Assembly (NCBI GenBank): GCA_023053575.1
Contig: JAKZAP010000144.1
Span: 1 to 64,000 of the forward strand
Length of the DNA: 64,000 nt
Direction of reading: 5' to 3'
Origin: Branchinecta lynchi
Taxonomy: Eukaryota; Arthropoda; Branchiopoda; Anostraca; Branchinectidae
Shown: one piece after another, positions 50,653-58,685 of the stretch
Layout: every line of letters starts with the position of its first letter
Numbering within the stretch: position 1 is the stretch's first letter
Position numbers and translations under genes: made by a program
The notes under the pieces: model-generated
Databases searched by the model: none
The model's input: only the letters and a program-made list of their open reading frames with translations
Told to the model about the DNA's origin: nothing

Positions 50653-51766
50653 CTGAAAAGGAAATCCGACAAATTTCGTAATCTTGTAGCCGTCACTGCA
50701 TGAAAATGAAATCAAATCGGGTCGCTGATCACGCAGCGGCCACTGCATGGAAACAAAATCAAATAAAATCGCTGATGGGGTCATGGGGTCGCATGAAAAC
50801 AAAATTGGAAAAAGGTCGTAATCATGCAGCGGCCATTGCATGGGATCGAAACAAAAGAAATCAGCGACTCGCTGATCTTGTAGTGGCCGCTGCATTAAAA
50901 GGAAATTTGACAAAGCTATTAATCATGCATCCACCACTGCATGGAAACGAACTCAGATGGGGTCGCTGGTCATGCAGTGGCTGCCACACGAAAACGAAAT
51001 CAAATGGGGTCGCTGATCATGTAGTGGCCGCTGCATGAAAAGGAAATCCGACAAATTTCGTAATCATGTAGCCGTCACTGCATGAAAACGAAATCAAATC
51101 GGGTCGCTGATCACGCAGCGGTCACTGCATGGGAACGAAATCAAATGTGGTCGCTGATCATGCAGTGGCCGCTGCATGAAAACGAAATCAAATTGGGTCG
51201 CTGATCATGCAGCGGCCACTGCATGGAAACGAAATCAAATTGGGTTGCTGATCATGCAATGGCCGCTGCATGAAAAGAAAATAAAATGGGGTCGCTGATC
51301 ATGCTCAGCGACACATGATCAGCGACTCGCTGATCATGTAGTGGCCGCTGCATGAAAAGGAAATTTGACAAAGGTCGTAATCATGCATCCGCCACTGCAT
51401 GGAAACGAACTCAGATGGGGTCGCTGGTCATGCAGTGGCTGCGGCACGAAAACGAAATCAAATGGGATCGCTGATCATGTAGTGGCCGCTGCATGAAACG
51501 GAAGTCCGACAAATTTCGTAATCATGTAGCCGTCACTGCATGAAAACGAACTCAGATGGGGTCGCTTATCTTGCAGTGTCAGCTGCAGGATAGGTCAACT
51601 TTTGACACGAAATCAAATCGGGTAGCTGATAACGCATCGGTCACTGCAACGAAATCAAATGTGGTCGCTGATCATGCAGTCACATGAAAATGACGCATGA
51701 AATGCGGGTCGCATGAAAACAAAATTGGAAAAAGGTCGTAATCATGCAGCGGCCATTGCATGGGTC
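50653..51766 (+). repeat. 47-bp satellite B, block 1
   Basis: Successive CTGCAT landmarks lie 47 bp apart (51,125, 51,172, 51,219). The unit contains TGGGGTCGCTGATCATGCAG and a near-palindromic core, CATGCAGTGGCCGCTGCATG. Sub-types with CATGAAAACG and CATGGAAACG alternate, and a third sub-type carries GGACAAAGGTCGTAATCATG. Short open frames across the block are by-products of the repeat. Both ends abut satellite C. Confidence 0.93.
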
Positions 51767-51921
51767 CTGACTGTCTGTCTGTCTTGACTGACTGACTGTC
51801 TGTCTGTCTTGACTGACTGTATGTCTGTCTTTACTGGCTGTCTTGACTGACTGTCTGTCCGTCTTGACTGACTGTCTGTCTGTCTGACTTGACTGACTGC
51901 CTGACTGTCTGTCTGTCTTGA
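51767..51921 (-). repeat. 21-bp satellite C, inverted orientation, short block
   Basis: TGTCTGTCTGTCTTGACTGA steps are the reverse complement of the block at 50,232-50,652. Satellite B block 1 is therefore bracketed by inverted copies of satellite C. The block ends at TTGAACAACTTGG. Confidence 0.9.
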
Positions 51922-51961
51922 ACAACTTGGTCAGATGATCAGAAGTAGCATTTGCTATCGA

Positions 51962-52470
51962 ATGGTATATATATATATATCTGTATTTGAAAGCGATTAT
52001 GCCATATACAGAAAAACAAAACAAACAACAATCTCAACTAACAAACAACCTCACATTCTTAACTTAATATCCTACTGACTTTCTGCTAAACTAATAACTT
52101 TTTCTACCATATTGCCAAAACACACTATAGACCTAGCATAAGACTTAAGGATACCTAGAAGTAGCTTATCCCCCCCATTCTGAAAAAGAGTACCCCTTAT
52201 ATTAGAAAGCTCCTCACACCTCAAGAGAACATGGCCCAGCCCCTCATCACTCGAATTACAAAAAGGACAAGGATACTGCGCTTCCGGACCACAACTTTTC
52301 CTTTTCCAAAAACTTTTTCCAAGTAGCTTCTTTGAAAATTCCACTTTTTTCTCAGCCTTACTTTTTGCCGTTATAAGCCAAGTAGCCCTAGTTAAATCTT
52401 TTAATCCTCTTAGACATTGCGAAGGTGCGCTCGCAAGGCCGCGACCTTGGGCTAGCGTAAAGCACATATA
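51962..52470 (-). mobile_element. 3' end of a non-LTR retrotransposon (LINE), truncated
   Basis: On the minus strand this holds the C-terminal part of a reverse-transcriptase-type polyprotein (52,072-52,467) and a short 3' UTR. The UTR ends in an imperfect hairpin (CTGTAT / ATACAG at about 51,981-52,011) and a terminal (TA)n microsatellite at 51,965-51,980. A simple-repeat tail and 5' truncation are typical of LINE copies. The flanks on both sides resemble the dispersed repeat found again at 56.0-56.5 kb (the CTATCGAATGGTATAT string occurs at both 51,957 and 56,204). The LINE may therefore have landed inside a copy of that repeat. Confidence 0.6.
52072..52467 (-). pseudogene. C-terminal fragment of LINE reverse transcriptase polyprotein (zinc-knuckle region)
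   Basis: The 131-codon frame contains CPFCNSSDEGLGHVLLRC near residues 69-86, a C-x2-C-x8-H-x4-C pattern. This matches the cysteine/histidine motif commonly found after the reverse transcriptase domain of LINE polyproteins. The upstream half is basic (KSKAEKKVEFSKKLLGKSFWKR). The frame stays open upstream to about 52,533, but the sequence before about 52,470 resembles a dispersed repeat and is probably not part of it. No reverse-transcriptase catalytic domain or endonuclease is present, so this is a 5'-truncated dead copy. The ATG at its start is fortuitous. An alternative is a domesticated RNase-H-proximal exon, for which there is no support. Confidence 0.55.
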
Positions 52471-53387
52471 ACGCTTATGAAACGTCCCCGGGGAAGGTTC
52501 AGAAAACGTAGGAGAATACTTTTGAATATTTTATTCAAATAACAAATACCAATAAATAGAGCGTGAAAAAACGAGCACAACGGTATATAATGTTCCATAG
52601 CTTCAAAGATTTTAGCAAAAATTTTTACCTAACACGAAAGTGCCGAACGGGGGGAAGTAGCTATAAGTGTAGCTATCGGACGCACAGCTACACAAGTGAG
52701 CCACGAATGGGGAGATGTGAAAGTCTTTATTCTTCGATTTTTTATGACGGATTATATATGAATCGATAGAGAATCAAAAGCTGTATAAGATGGTATAAGT
52801 GCCATTAGAATCCATCCTGATTAAGCTGGAAGAGTAGGTCTGGAACACGCATCCTTTGCGTGAACATCCGTGCGTAGCTGGGGGAAGTACTAAAGAAAAT
52901 CTTAAACTTAAACTTTTTATAATAAATAAGATATCATTGGATAGAGCGCAAAAAGATAGAACGAATGATGTGTTTCTTGTTAAGATGCAATACATTCTTG
53001 GATATTTTTTTAAGCGTTAAAGTTGAAAAAAAAATCGATTACATGGAAAACTTTTTTATTTTTGAGTTTTTAACAAGAGTAAATATGCCCTTGGATAGAA
53101 CTCATTGAGACGTAGTGAATGACGCAACCCTCACTTAAATCGGACTTGAAATCGCGGAGCAGCGATTTTTACAATTTTCACTTGCCGGCGATCCGCCGTG
53201 AAAAAAAAAAGTTTACATGGGATTTTTTTTTATCTTAAAGTTTTTCTCAGAAGTCAATACCCCGTTCGATAGATCTTATTGAAACGTAGTGACTCTGCAA
53301 AGCTCACTGGAATCGGACTTAAAACGTCGGTTCAGCGACTTTTTCCGTTTGATCGTTTCCGGTACCGGCAAAGTGAGAGTGGCCGCT
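52471..53387 (+). repeat. Dispersed repeat R, copy 1 (non-coding)
   Basis: This 0.9-kb island has no credible gene. Several modules recur at 56.0-56.5 kb. They include the ACGAATGGGGAGATGTGAAA module at about 52,702 and 56,499, and the CAAAGCTCACTGGAATCGGA module at about 53,298 and 56,050, followed by the TTCAGCGACTTTTTCC step. A weaker third copy of the latter lies at about 53,107-53,172. The phrases GGATAGAGCGCAAAAA and GGATAGAACTCATTG recur within the copy. It is probably a non-autonomous transposon or decayed element; no terminal repeats were found. Confidence 0.6.
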
Positions 53388-54205
53388 GCATGAAAACGAA
53401 CTCCAATGGGGTCGCTGATCATGTAGTGGCCGCTGCATGAAAAGGAAATTTGACAAGTTTCGAAATCATGCAGCCGCCACAGCTTGGAAACGAACTCAGA
53501 TGGGGTCTATGGTCATGCAGTGGCTGCCACATGAAAACGAAATCAAATGGGGTCGCTGATCTTGTAGTGGCCGCTGCATGAAAAGGAAATTGGACAAAGG
53601 TCGTAATCATGCATCCGCCACTGCATAACATGAACTCAGATGGGGTCGCTGATCTTGCACTGGCCGCTGCATTTAAACGAACTCAAATGGGGTCGCTGTT
53701 CATGCAGTGGCCGCTGCATGAAAAGGAAATTGGACAAAGGTCGTAATCATGCATCCGCCACTGCATAACACGAACTCAGATGGGGTCGCTGATCTTGCAC
53801 TGGCCGCTGCATTTAAACGAACTCAAATGGGGTCGCTGATCATGCAGTGGCCGCTGCATGAAAACGAGATGAAATGGGGTCGCTGACCATGCAGTGGCCG
53901 CTGCATGAAAACGAGATGAAATGGGGTCGCTGACCATGCAGTGGCTGCTGCATGAAAAGAAAATTGGACAAAGGTTGTAATCATTCAGCCGTCACTGCAA
54001 GGAAACGAACAGTGATGGGGTCGCTGATCTTGCAGTGTCAGCTGCATGAAAAGGAAATTCAACAAATTTTGTAATCATGTATGGAAACGAACTCAGATGG
54101 GGTTGCTTATCTTGCAGTGGCATCTGCATGAAAACGAAATCAAATGGGGTCGCTGATCACGCAGCGGTCACTGCATGGAAACGAAATCAAATGTGGTCGC
54201 TGATC
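53388..54205 (+). repeat. 47-bp satellite B, block 2
   Basis: The same unit as block 1, with local higher-order structure. A three-unit segment beginning TTGGACAAAGGTCGTAATCA at about 53,590 is repeated about 140 bp later. The variants with CTGCATAACA and CTGCATTTAAACGAACTC are seen only in this tandem pair. The block ends abruptly in the MADF fragment at about 54,206. Confidence 0.92.
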
Positions 54206-54470
54206 GCAGTGATGACCACCTTGCCTTGACATATTCGGCATCTATTTCACTTTTGTCGATTTTTGTGAAGCCACAGCTGGTCAAACCTTCTGCAATGTTT
54301 AGCCAAGTGTTCTCTATAAGGCCTTTGTCTTTGTGACCAGCATCACTTTTGCCATACAGATATGGTTTTGACTGCACTAACTGAATAAGAGTGTCCCAGA
54401 ACACTATTGGTAAATTGTTCCATGATAAACTGTTGCCGCAATCATTCTCTCCAAGTTCTTCCATCTCCAT
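54168..54470 (-). pseudogene. MADF-domain (Adf-1-like DNA-binding) gene fragment
   Basis: Residues 23-90 of the 100-codon frame read like a MADF domain. There is an aromatic helix start (VFWDTLIQLVQSKPYLYGKS), then the conserved K-D-K...W..IAEGL step, and a closing V-K-ARWSSLR helix. MADF domains are Myb/SANT-related DNA-binding modules, abundant in insects and other arthropods, in transcription factors such as Adf-1 and in accessory proteins of PIF/Harbinger transposons. The ATG follows a promoter-like stretch, so this looks like a true first exon or 5' end. Homology stops at about 54,206, where satellite B begins without a GT splice donor. The last ten or so residues are satellite translation. 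It is therefore 3'-truncated by the satellite junction and presumably dead. Confidence 0.65.
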
Positions 54471-54660
54471 TCTACTGATCAGTATTGCAATTCCAAATAG
54501 AGCCTTGTGATTGGTCCAAAGTTACGTTTCAAAATGGCGGAGATGGATTTTTACATCTCAACTATTTTACGTTTTAAGCGTCTTTTCTTCCCAATTTCGA
54601 CCGTAACCGGGTCTTATTACCGGTGTTATTACCAGGTGTGACCATAGTGGGGCACGGGCA
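54471..54660 (-). promoter_or_regulatory. Promoter-like region upstream of the MADF fragment
   Basis: On the minus strand, about 40 bp before the ATG, there is a CCAAT box (GGACCAATCACAAGG; ATTGG at 54,510-54,514 on +). About 65 bp before the ATG lies AAAATGGCGGAG (54,531-54,542, + strand), which matches the YY1/Pho-type AAnATGGCG core common near start sites. Further out are three ACCGG/ACCAGG steps. No TATA box is visible. The assignment is inferred from motif spacing only. Confidence 0.35.
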
Positions 54661-55660
54661 GAAATTGGACAAAGGTTGTAATCATGCAGCCGTTACTGCA
54701 TGGAGACGAACTCAGATGGGGTCGCTGATCGTGCAGTGGCAGCTGCATGAAAACGAAATCAAATGGGGTCGCTGATCATGCAGCGGCCACTGCATGGAAA
54801 CGAAATTAAATGGGGTTGCTGATCATGCAATGGCCGCTGCATGAAAACAAAATCAAATGGGGTCGCCGATCCTGCAGCGGCCACTGCATGGAAACAAAAT
54901 CAAATGAAATCGCTGATGAGGTCATGGGGTCACATGAAAACAAAATTGGAAAAAGGTCGTAATCATGCAGCGGCCATTGCAAGGAATCGAAATAAAATGG
55001 GGTCGCTGATCATGCAGTGGCCGCTGCAAGAAAACAAAATCAAATGGGGACGCTAATCATGTAGTGACCACCTCATGAAAAGGAAATTCGACAAAGTTCG
55101 TAATCATGTAGCCATCACTGCATGGAAACGAACTCAGATGGCGACGCTGATCTTGCAGTGTCAGCTGCATGAAAGCGAAATTGGACAAAGGTCGTAATCA
55201 TGAAGCCGCCGCTGCATGGAAACGAAATCAAATGGGGTCGCTGGTCATGCAATGATTTCCGCATGAAATCAAATCGGGTCGCTGATCACGCAGCGGTCAC
55301 TGCATGGGAACGATATCAAATGTGGTCGCTGATCATGCAGTAGCCACTGCATGGAAACGAAATCAAATTGGGTTGCTGATCATGCAATGGCCGCTGCATG
55401 AAAACAAAATCAAATGCGGTCGTTGATCATGCAGCGGCCACTGCATGGAAACAAAATCAAATGAAATCGCTGATGGGGTCGCATGAAAACAAAATTGGAA
55501 AAAGGTCGTAATCATGCAGCTGCCATTGCATGGGATCGAAATAAAAGAAATCAGCGACTCGCTGATCATGTAGTGGCCGCTGCATGAAAAGGAAATCATG
55601 CAGCGGCCATTGAATGGGATCGAAATAAAATGGGGTCGCCAATCATGCTCAGCGACACAT
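54661..55660 (+). repeat. 47-bp satellite B, block 3
   Basis: The same 47-bp unit. A segment at about 54,905-55,025 (GATGAGGTCATGGGGTCACA followed by the GGAAAAAGGTCG unit) recurs at about 59,790 and 61,835, so block-scale duplication also operates in satellite B. The block ends at ATGCTCAGCGACACAT, immediately followed by the MITE terminus. Confidence 0.92.
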
Positions 55661-55974
55661 AGCTAGCGTGCGGGAAAAACCATTTTTCGCAAAAAAAAAG
55701 TCAGAAGAGAATCACTTAACTCATATTTGAGGGAGTATTATGCTGGTTTTTGCGCATCGACTGGTTCTTAAAAGATTCACTTCCGACCTTTAATTACGAA
55801 AATATAAGATTTTACCGGAAGGCTAGCGGATTTGTCAATAAATTCAAATTTTTTAGGCCAATTATATTGAAACATCGAGGGATTATTTTACAGACCCAAG
55901 CGCATCGACTGGTACCTTAAAGTTTCACTTACGACTTTTCTTGCAAAATAAATGGTTTTTCCCGCCCGCTAGCT
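55661..55974. mobile_element. MITE-like element with terminal inverted repeats
   Basis: The left end is AGCTAGCGTGCGGGAAAAAC and the right end, reverse-complemented, is AGCTAGCGGGCGGGAAAAAC. Both continue into CATTT, so the inverted repeats are about 25 bp with one mismatch. Total length is 314 bp with no coding capacity. Inside, GCGCATCGACTGGT occurs at 55,752 and 55,900 as part of a longer imperfect direct repeat 148 bp apart. Outside the ends, GACACA on the left and TGTGTC on the right extend the inverted symmetry, so the exact termini and target duplication are uncertain. It is inserted at the edge of a satellite B array. The superfamily is not clear. Confidence 0.75.
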
Positions 55975-56810
55975 GTGTCTTATACAGAATGTACCTTCGA
56001 GTTATGCGTCAGATTTTGTTTTATTTTCTTATAGAGACGTAGTGACTGTGCAAAGCTCACTGGAATCGGACTAAAAACCTTGGTTCAGCGACTTTTTCCA
56101 TTTAATCGTTACTGGTACCGGGAAAGTTAAAAAATTAATAACTTTTTTATTAATTGGGTTTTAATAGTGAAACTTGGTAAGGTCATCCGGAATAACAAGA
56201 ACTATCGAATGGTATATCTTTTTCAGGAAAAATCCATTTTTTTCTGCCCCTTACTTTTTGCTGCGAAGAGCCGTTTTGCGGGACTTCCCCGGTTGTACAT
56301 CCAAAAACACAGAAAAGCTAAACTTGGGAAAGTTGTATTTATTATTATTTTATTCTAAAAAGGATATGGAGCGCAAAAACTTGTACAAGTGTACCTAGTT
56401 TCATGAAGATAGAATAAAATCTGTGTCCCCGGGGGAGATTTTAAAGTTCGTTTTCGTTCTGTAGCTACAATCGGAAGCACAACTACAGGAGTGAGAGACG
56501 AATGGGGAGATGTGAAAATCTTCATTCTTTGATTTTTACGGCACTTGAGCACTTGAGCATACTCAAGTGCCATATAGTGATCGTAATTTCTGTCGGTCTG
56601 TCTGTCTGTCGTTCTGTCGCTCTGTCCAGGTTTTGCTAGTTTGGGCACTTCCATACAAGCTAGGACGATGAAACTTCACAGGCATATCAGGGACTCGACC
56701 AGATCAACTTACAAATAATCACTTCCCCAATCCAACTTTCCCCGGAACCGGGAGTCCGGAAACTATAAAGTAAAACGAACATAAGTGTTTGTATTTTTAA
56801 AAGGTTTCCA
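55975..56810 (+). repeat. Dispersed repeat R, copy 2, and flanking non-coding DNA
   Basis: Modules at about 56,036-56,128 and 56,365-56,538 match dispersed repeat R copy 1 at 52.5-53.4 kb. From 56,572 to 56,810 the sequence contains a short TCTGTCTG run and a CCGGAACCGGGAGTCCGG step, and it ends abruptly at the truncated capsid-like gene. Short open frames in both strands (56,167-56,398 and 56,355-56,654) have no recognisable content. There is no gene. Confidence 0.55.
56540..56571. repeat. Short perfect hairpin (GGCACTTGAG / CTCAAGTGCC)
   Basis: A 10-bp arm at 56,540-56,549 is matched exactly at 56,562-56,571. A second copy of GCACTTGAG at 56,549-56,557 can pair with the same right arm across a 4-base loop. 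It could be the edge of a small element; no further evidence. Confidence 0.7.
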
Positions 56811-58100
56811 CCGCTTGTGGATGAAACAGTGGTTAAATATGAATTTAAAGAAATTCGAGAAACAGATGTGAATGTATCTAATAAATCAGAGTTTGAATTC
56901 GTAACAAAGAAATTAGATTCTTGGTTTTATCCAAGTGAAAGTTATCTTGATGTCAGTGTCAGAATAGTAAACGAAGATGGGACTCCTATAGCTGCAACCG
57001 ATGTTGCTACTATAACGAATAATGGATTTAATTTATTCAGTACCGCTGAGCATGTAATAAACGATGAATCGGTTGAAAAAATTAATCATGTTGGTATTAC
57101 AACTACCGTTACAAAGTTGATTGAATACTCTGATGATTATTCTAGAAGTGCTGCAAGAAATCATTTCTGGTATAAAGATTATAATCAAGGGAAAGAAATC
57201 AATCCTGTAATTGCTTGGTTTACTGCAGGGGCTGGAACAGTCAGGTTGACCAATAATGATAATTATAATAAAGGATTTGAAAAAAGATACAACAGAACAA
57301 AGAGCAGTAAATTAGTAAATATGTATTTACCATTATCAGAATTGTTTGGATTTTTGAAAGGAAACAAACGATTCTTCAGAGGTGCATCGCATAAAATATT
57401 TCTAAGAAGAAATGATGATAACAACATGATTATAAGAAATGGAAATACTAATTTCAAAGTAGTCATCGAGTATTTATCCTGGAAGATCCCTATTGTAGCT
57501 CCTAGTATTGAAATGATGAGTAACTTATAAAAGGCATTGGCAAAGGACAGAAAGAATAATCTGATGTGGGAAGCATGTAATACTTATAAAAGCGATGTTA
57601 GTCAGAATAAGGAACACACTTGGAAAGTTATATCTGAGAGAAACAATCCAACAAAAGTAGTTGTGATGCTACAGAAAAATGAAAAGCATAACAATTAATT
57701 AATGAATAATATGGTGTTTGATCATATGAATTTAACAGACATAGAACTTAGAATTAATGGGGATAAATATCCCGAAGAACCACTTAAATGTGATTTTAGC
57801 GATGATAAATGTAAATACTCAAATCTTTACAATAGGTTCATACATTTGGGTTATAAACAATTAGCATTTGATACTGGTAGTGTTGTTAGTATAGAAGAAT
57901 TTAAAGAAGTATATCCACTATTCTGTTTCGATGTTTCCAAACACGAGTCAAATATTTATAATGGAACAACTGCTGATATTGAAATAAGTTTAACGTTGAA
58001 AGATAATCAACCCGTACCATATAATGTTTACTGTGTTATATATTATGAAAGAAAAGCTACATTAGATATTATCAATAAAAATATGTATGTGAGTTTGTGA
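56811..58100 (+). pseudogene. Virus-like capsid-type protein (F54H12.2-like family), 5'-truncated and interrupted by two stops
   Basis: One reading frame continues from 56,811 to the TGA at 58,098-58,100, about 429 codons. It is interrupted by TAA at 57,528-57,530 and TAA at 57,696-57,698, and shows no frameshift. Homology to the intact start at 63,881 begins at codon 17 (PLVDETVVKYEF), so the first 16 codons and the ATG are missing; GTG at 56,817 is not a convincing start. The content resembles the F54H12.2-like proteins of animal genomes: a central SWKIPIVAPS step, VFDHMNLTDIELRINGDKYP, an EEFKEVYPLFCFDVS block, and a C-terminal YCVIYYERKATLDI strand. I associate that family with Polinton/Maverick-type and adenovirus-like double-jelly-roll capsid proteins; this is recall, not a search. 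The reading between stops is well preserved, so inactivation looks recent. It lies 37 bp upstream of the 102-codon gene. Confidence 0.6.
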
Positions 58101-58116
58101 GTCTGTATTTTTTTTT

Positions 58117-58122
58117 AATAAA
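58117..58122 (+). promoter_or_regulatory. Poly(A) signal AATAAA after the capsid-like gene
   Basis: AATAAA lies 16 bp after the TGA of the capsid-like gene, in a T-rich stretch. A second AATAAA (58,133-58,138) overlaps the next ATG. Such tight packing is usual in small DNA viruses. Confidence 0.4.
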
Positions 58123-58137
58123 ATCATCCACTAATAA

Positions 58138-58446
58138 ATGGAGTCCACAAAGGAAGTCTTGAATACAATCAGAATGAATAAATACAATGAGACAATCAGG
58201 AAAGAAGAACTAGTTCTAGGATTGAAATATACTATTGTTAAAATGAGAATTGCTAAGACAAAATATGGTGATAATTTGGTTGTAGTTATTAATCATAATG
58301 ACAAACCCTGTGATTTGTTTATAACTCAGAAATATAATGCCATTGCTAACGAATTACTTTTAAAGAAAAATCTGGTTTTGCAGCCTATTGTACGCGAAAA
58401 CAAGAACAAAGAAACATATGTGGATTTAGAACTGTTTACTCAGTAA
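58138..58446 (+). CDS. Small virus-associated protein, possibly OB-fold nucleic-acid-binding
   Basis: An intact 102-codon frame from ATG to TAA, starting 37 bp after the capsid-like gene in the same direction, with a good AT-rich intergenic context. The core KYTIVKMRIAKTKYGDNLVV (residues 30-49) is two predicted beta strands joined by a TKYG turn. It is followed by a CDLFITQKYNAIANELL segment that looks like a strand plus helix, and a final hydrophobic strand (TYVDLELF). This strand-rich pattern with a TKYG motif fits a small OB-fold-like single-strand-binding protein, but that is an inference from pattern only. No signal peptide or membrane segment is present. It has no stop or frameshift although its neighbour is broken. 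It could also be an uncharacterised structural protein. Confidence 0.6.
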   Translation: MESTKEVLNTIRMNKYNETIRKEELVLGLKYTIVKMRIAKTKYGDNLVVVINHNDKPCDLFITQKYNAIANELLLKKNLVLQPIVRENKNKETYVDLELFTQ

Positions 58447-58685
58447 TATTTGAATAAAAAATGAAAAATGTAAAAAAAAAGAAGTAGTAGTATATTATAG
58501 TATTTTATATGTAGTAAAGGGTAATATTCTCATTTCTTGTATCCTTTATTTTAGAAGTAAGAAAATAAAAATGTTCTTAAAAAGGGGGATAATTTGGTAA
58601 AAAGGATGTTAAAATTTAAGAAATTGATGTTAAAATGGGGTTTTGAAATTGGGGGGAGGGTGGAGTGGGAGCGGCGATCTTATAC
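58447..58685 (+). other. AT-rich non-coding tail downstream of the 102-codon gene
   Basis: AATAAA at 58,453-58,458 lies just after the TAA. It is followed by A-rich and T-rich sequence, then a short G-rich run (GGGGGGAGGGTGGAGTGGG at about 58,651), after which satellite B resumes. No gene is seen. The abrupt change at about 58,686 marks the right edge of the virus-like segment. Confidence 0.6.

Noticed and set aside
50635..51038. Frames of 60-113 codons in satellite B blocks (also 54,841, 55,363, 59,209, 60,051, 61,447 and 61,764).
   Set aside because: All are built of the 47-bp unit (MKTKSNGVADHAAATAWKQN-type repeats) and recur wherever the unit does. They have no independent coding signal.
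51962..52011. tRNA or small RNA gene in the hairpin near the (TA)n run.
   Set aside because: The short stem is imperfect and fits a LINE 3' end. No cloverleaf or A/B box was found.
52563..52995. Frames of 68-73 codons in the dispersed repeat (52,563-52,769 on +, 52,774-52,995 on -), and those at 56,167-56,654.
   Set aside because: They are short, the two copies of repeat R do not preserve them, and no domain is recognisable.
57263..57466. 67-codon frame on the minus strand inside the capsid-like gene.
   Set aside because: It is an antisense shadow of an AT-rich coding region with no recognisable content.
56811..58446. Alternative genetic code with TAA read as an amino acid, which would join the capsid-like gene into one intact frame.
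   Set aside because: TAA also ends the 102-codon and 118-codon genes at sensible positions, close to AATAAA or a following start. Pseudogenisation is simpler.
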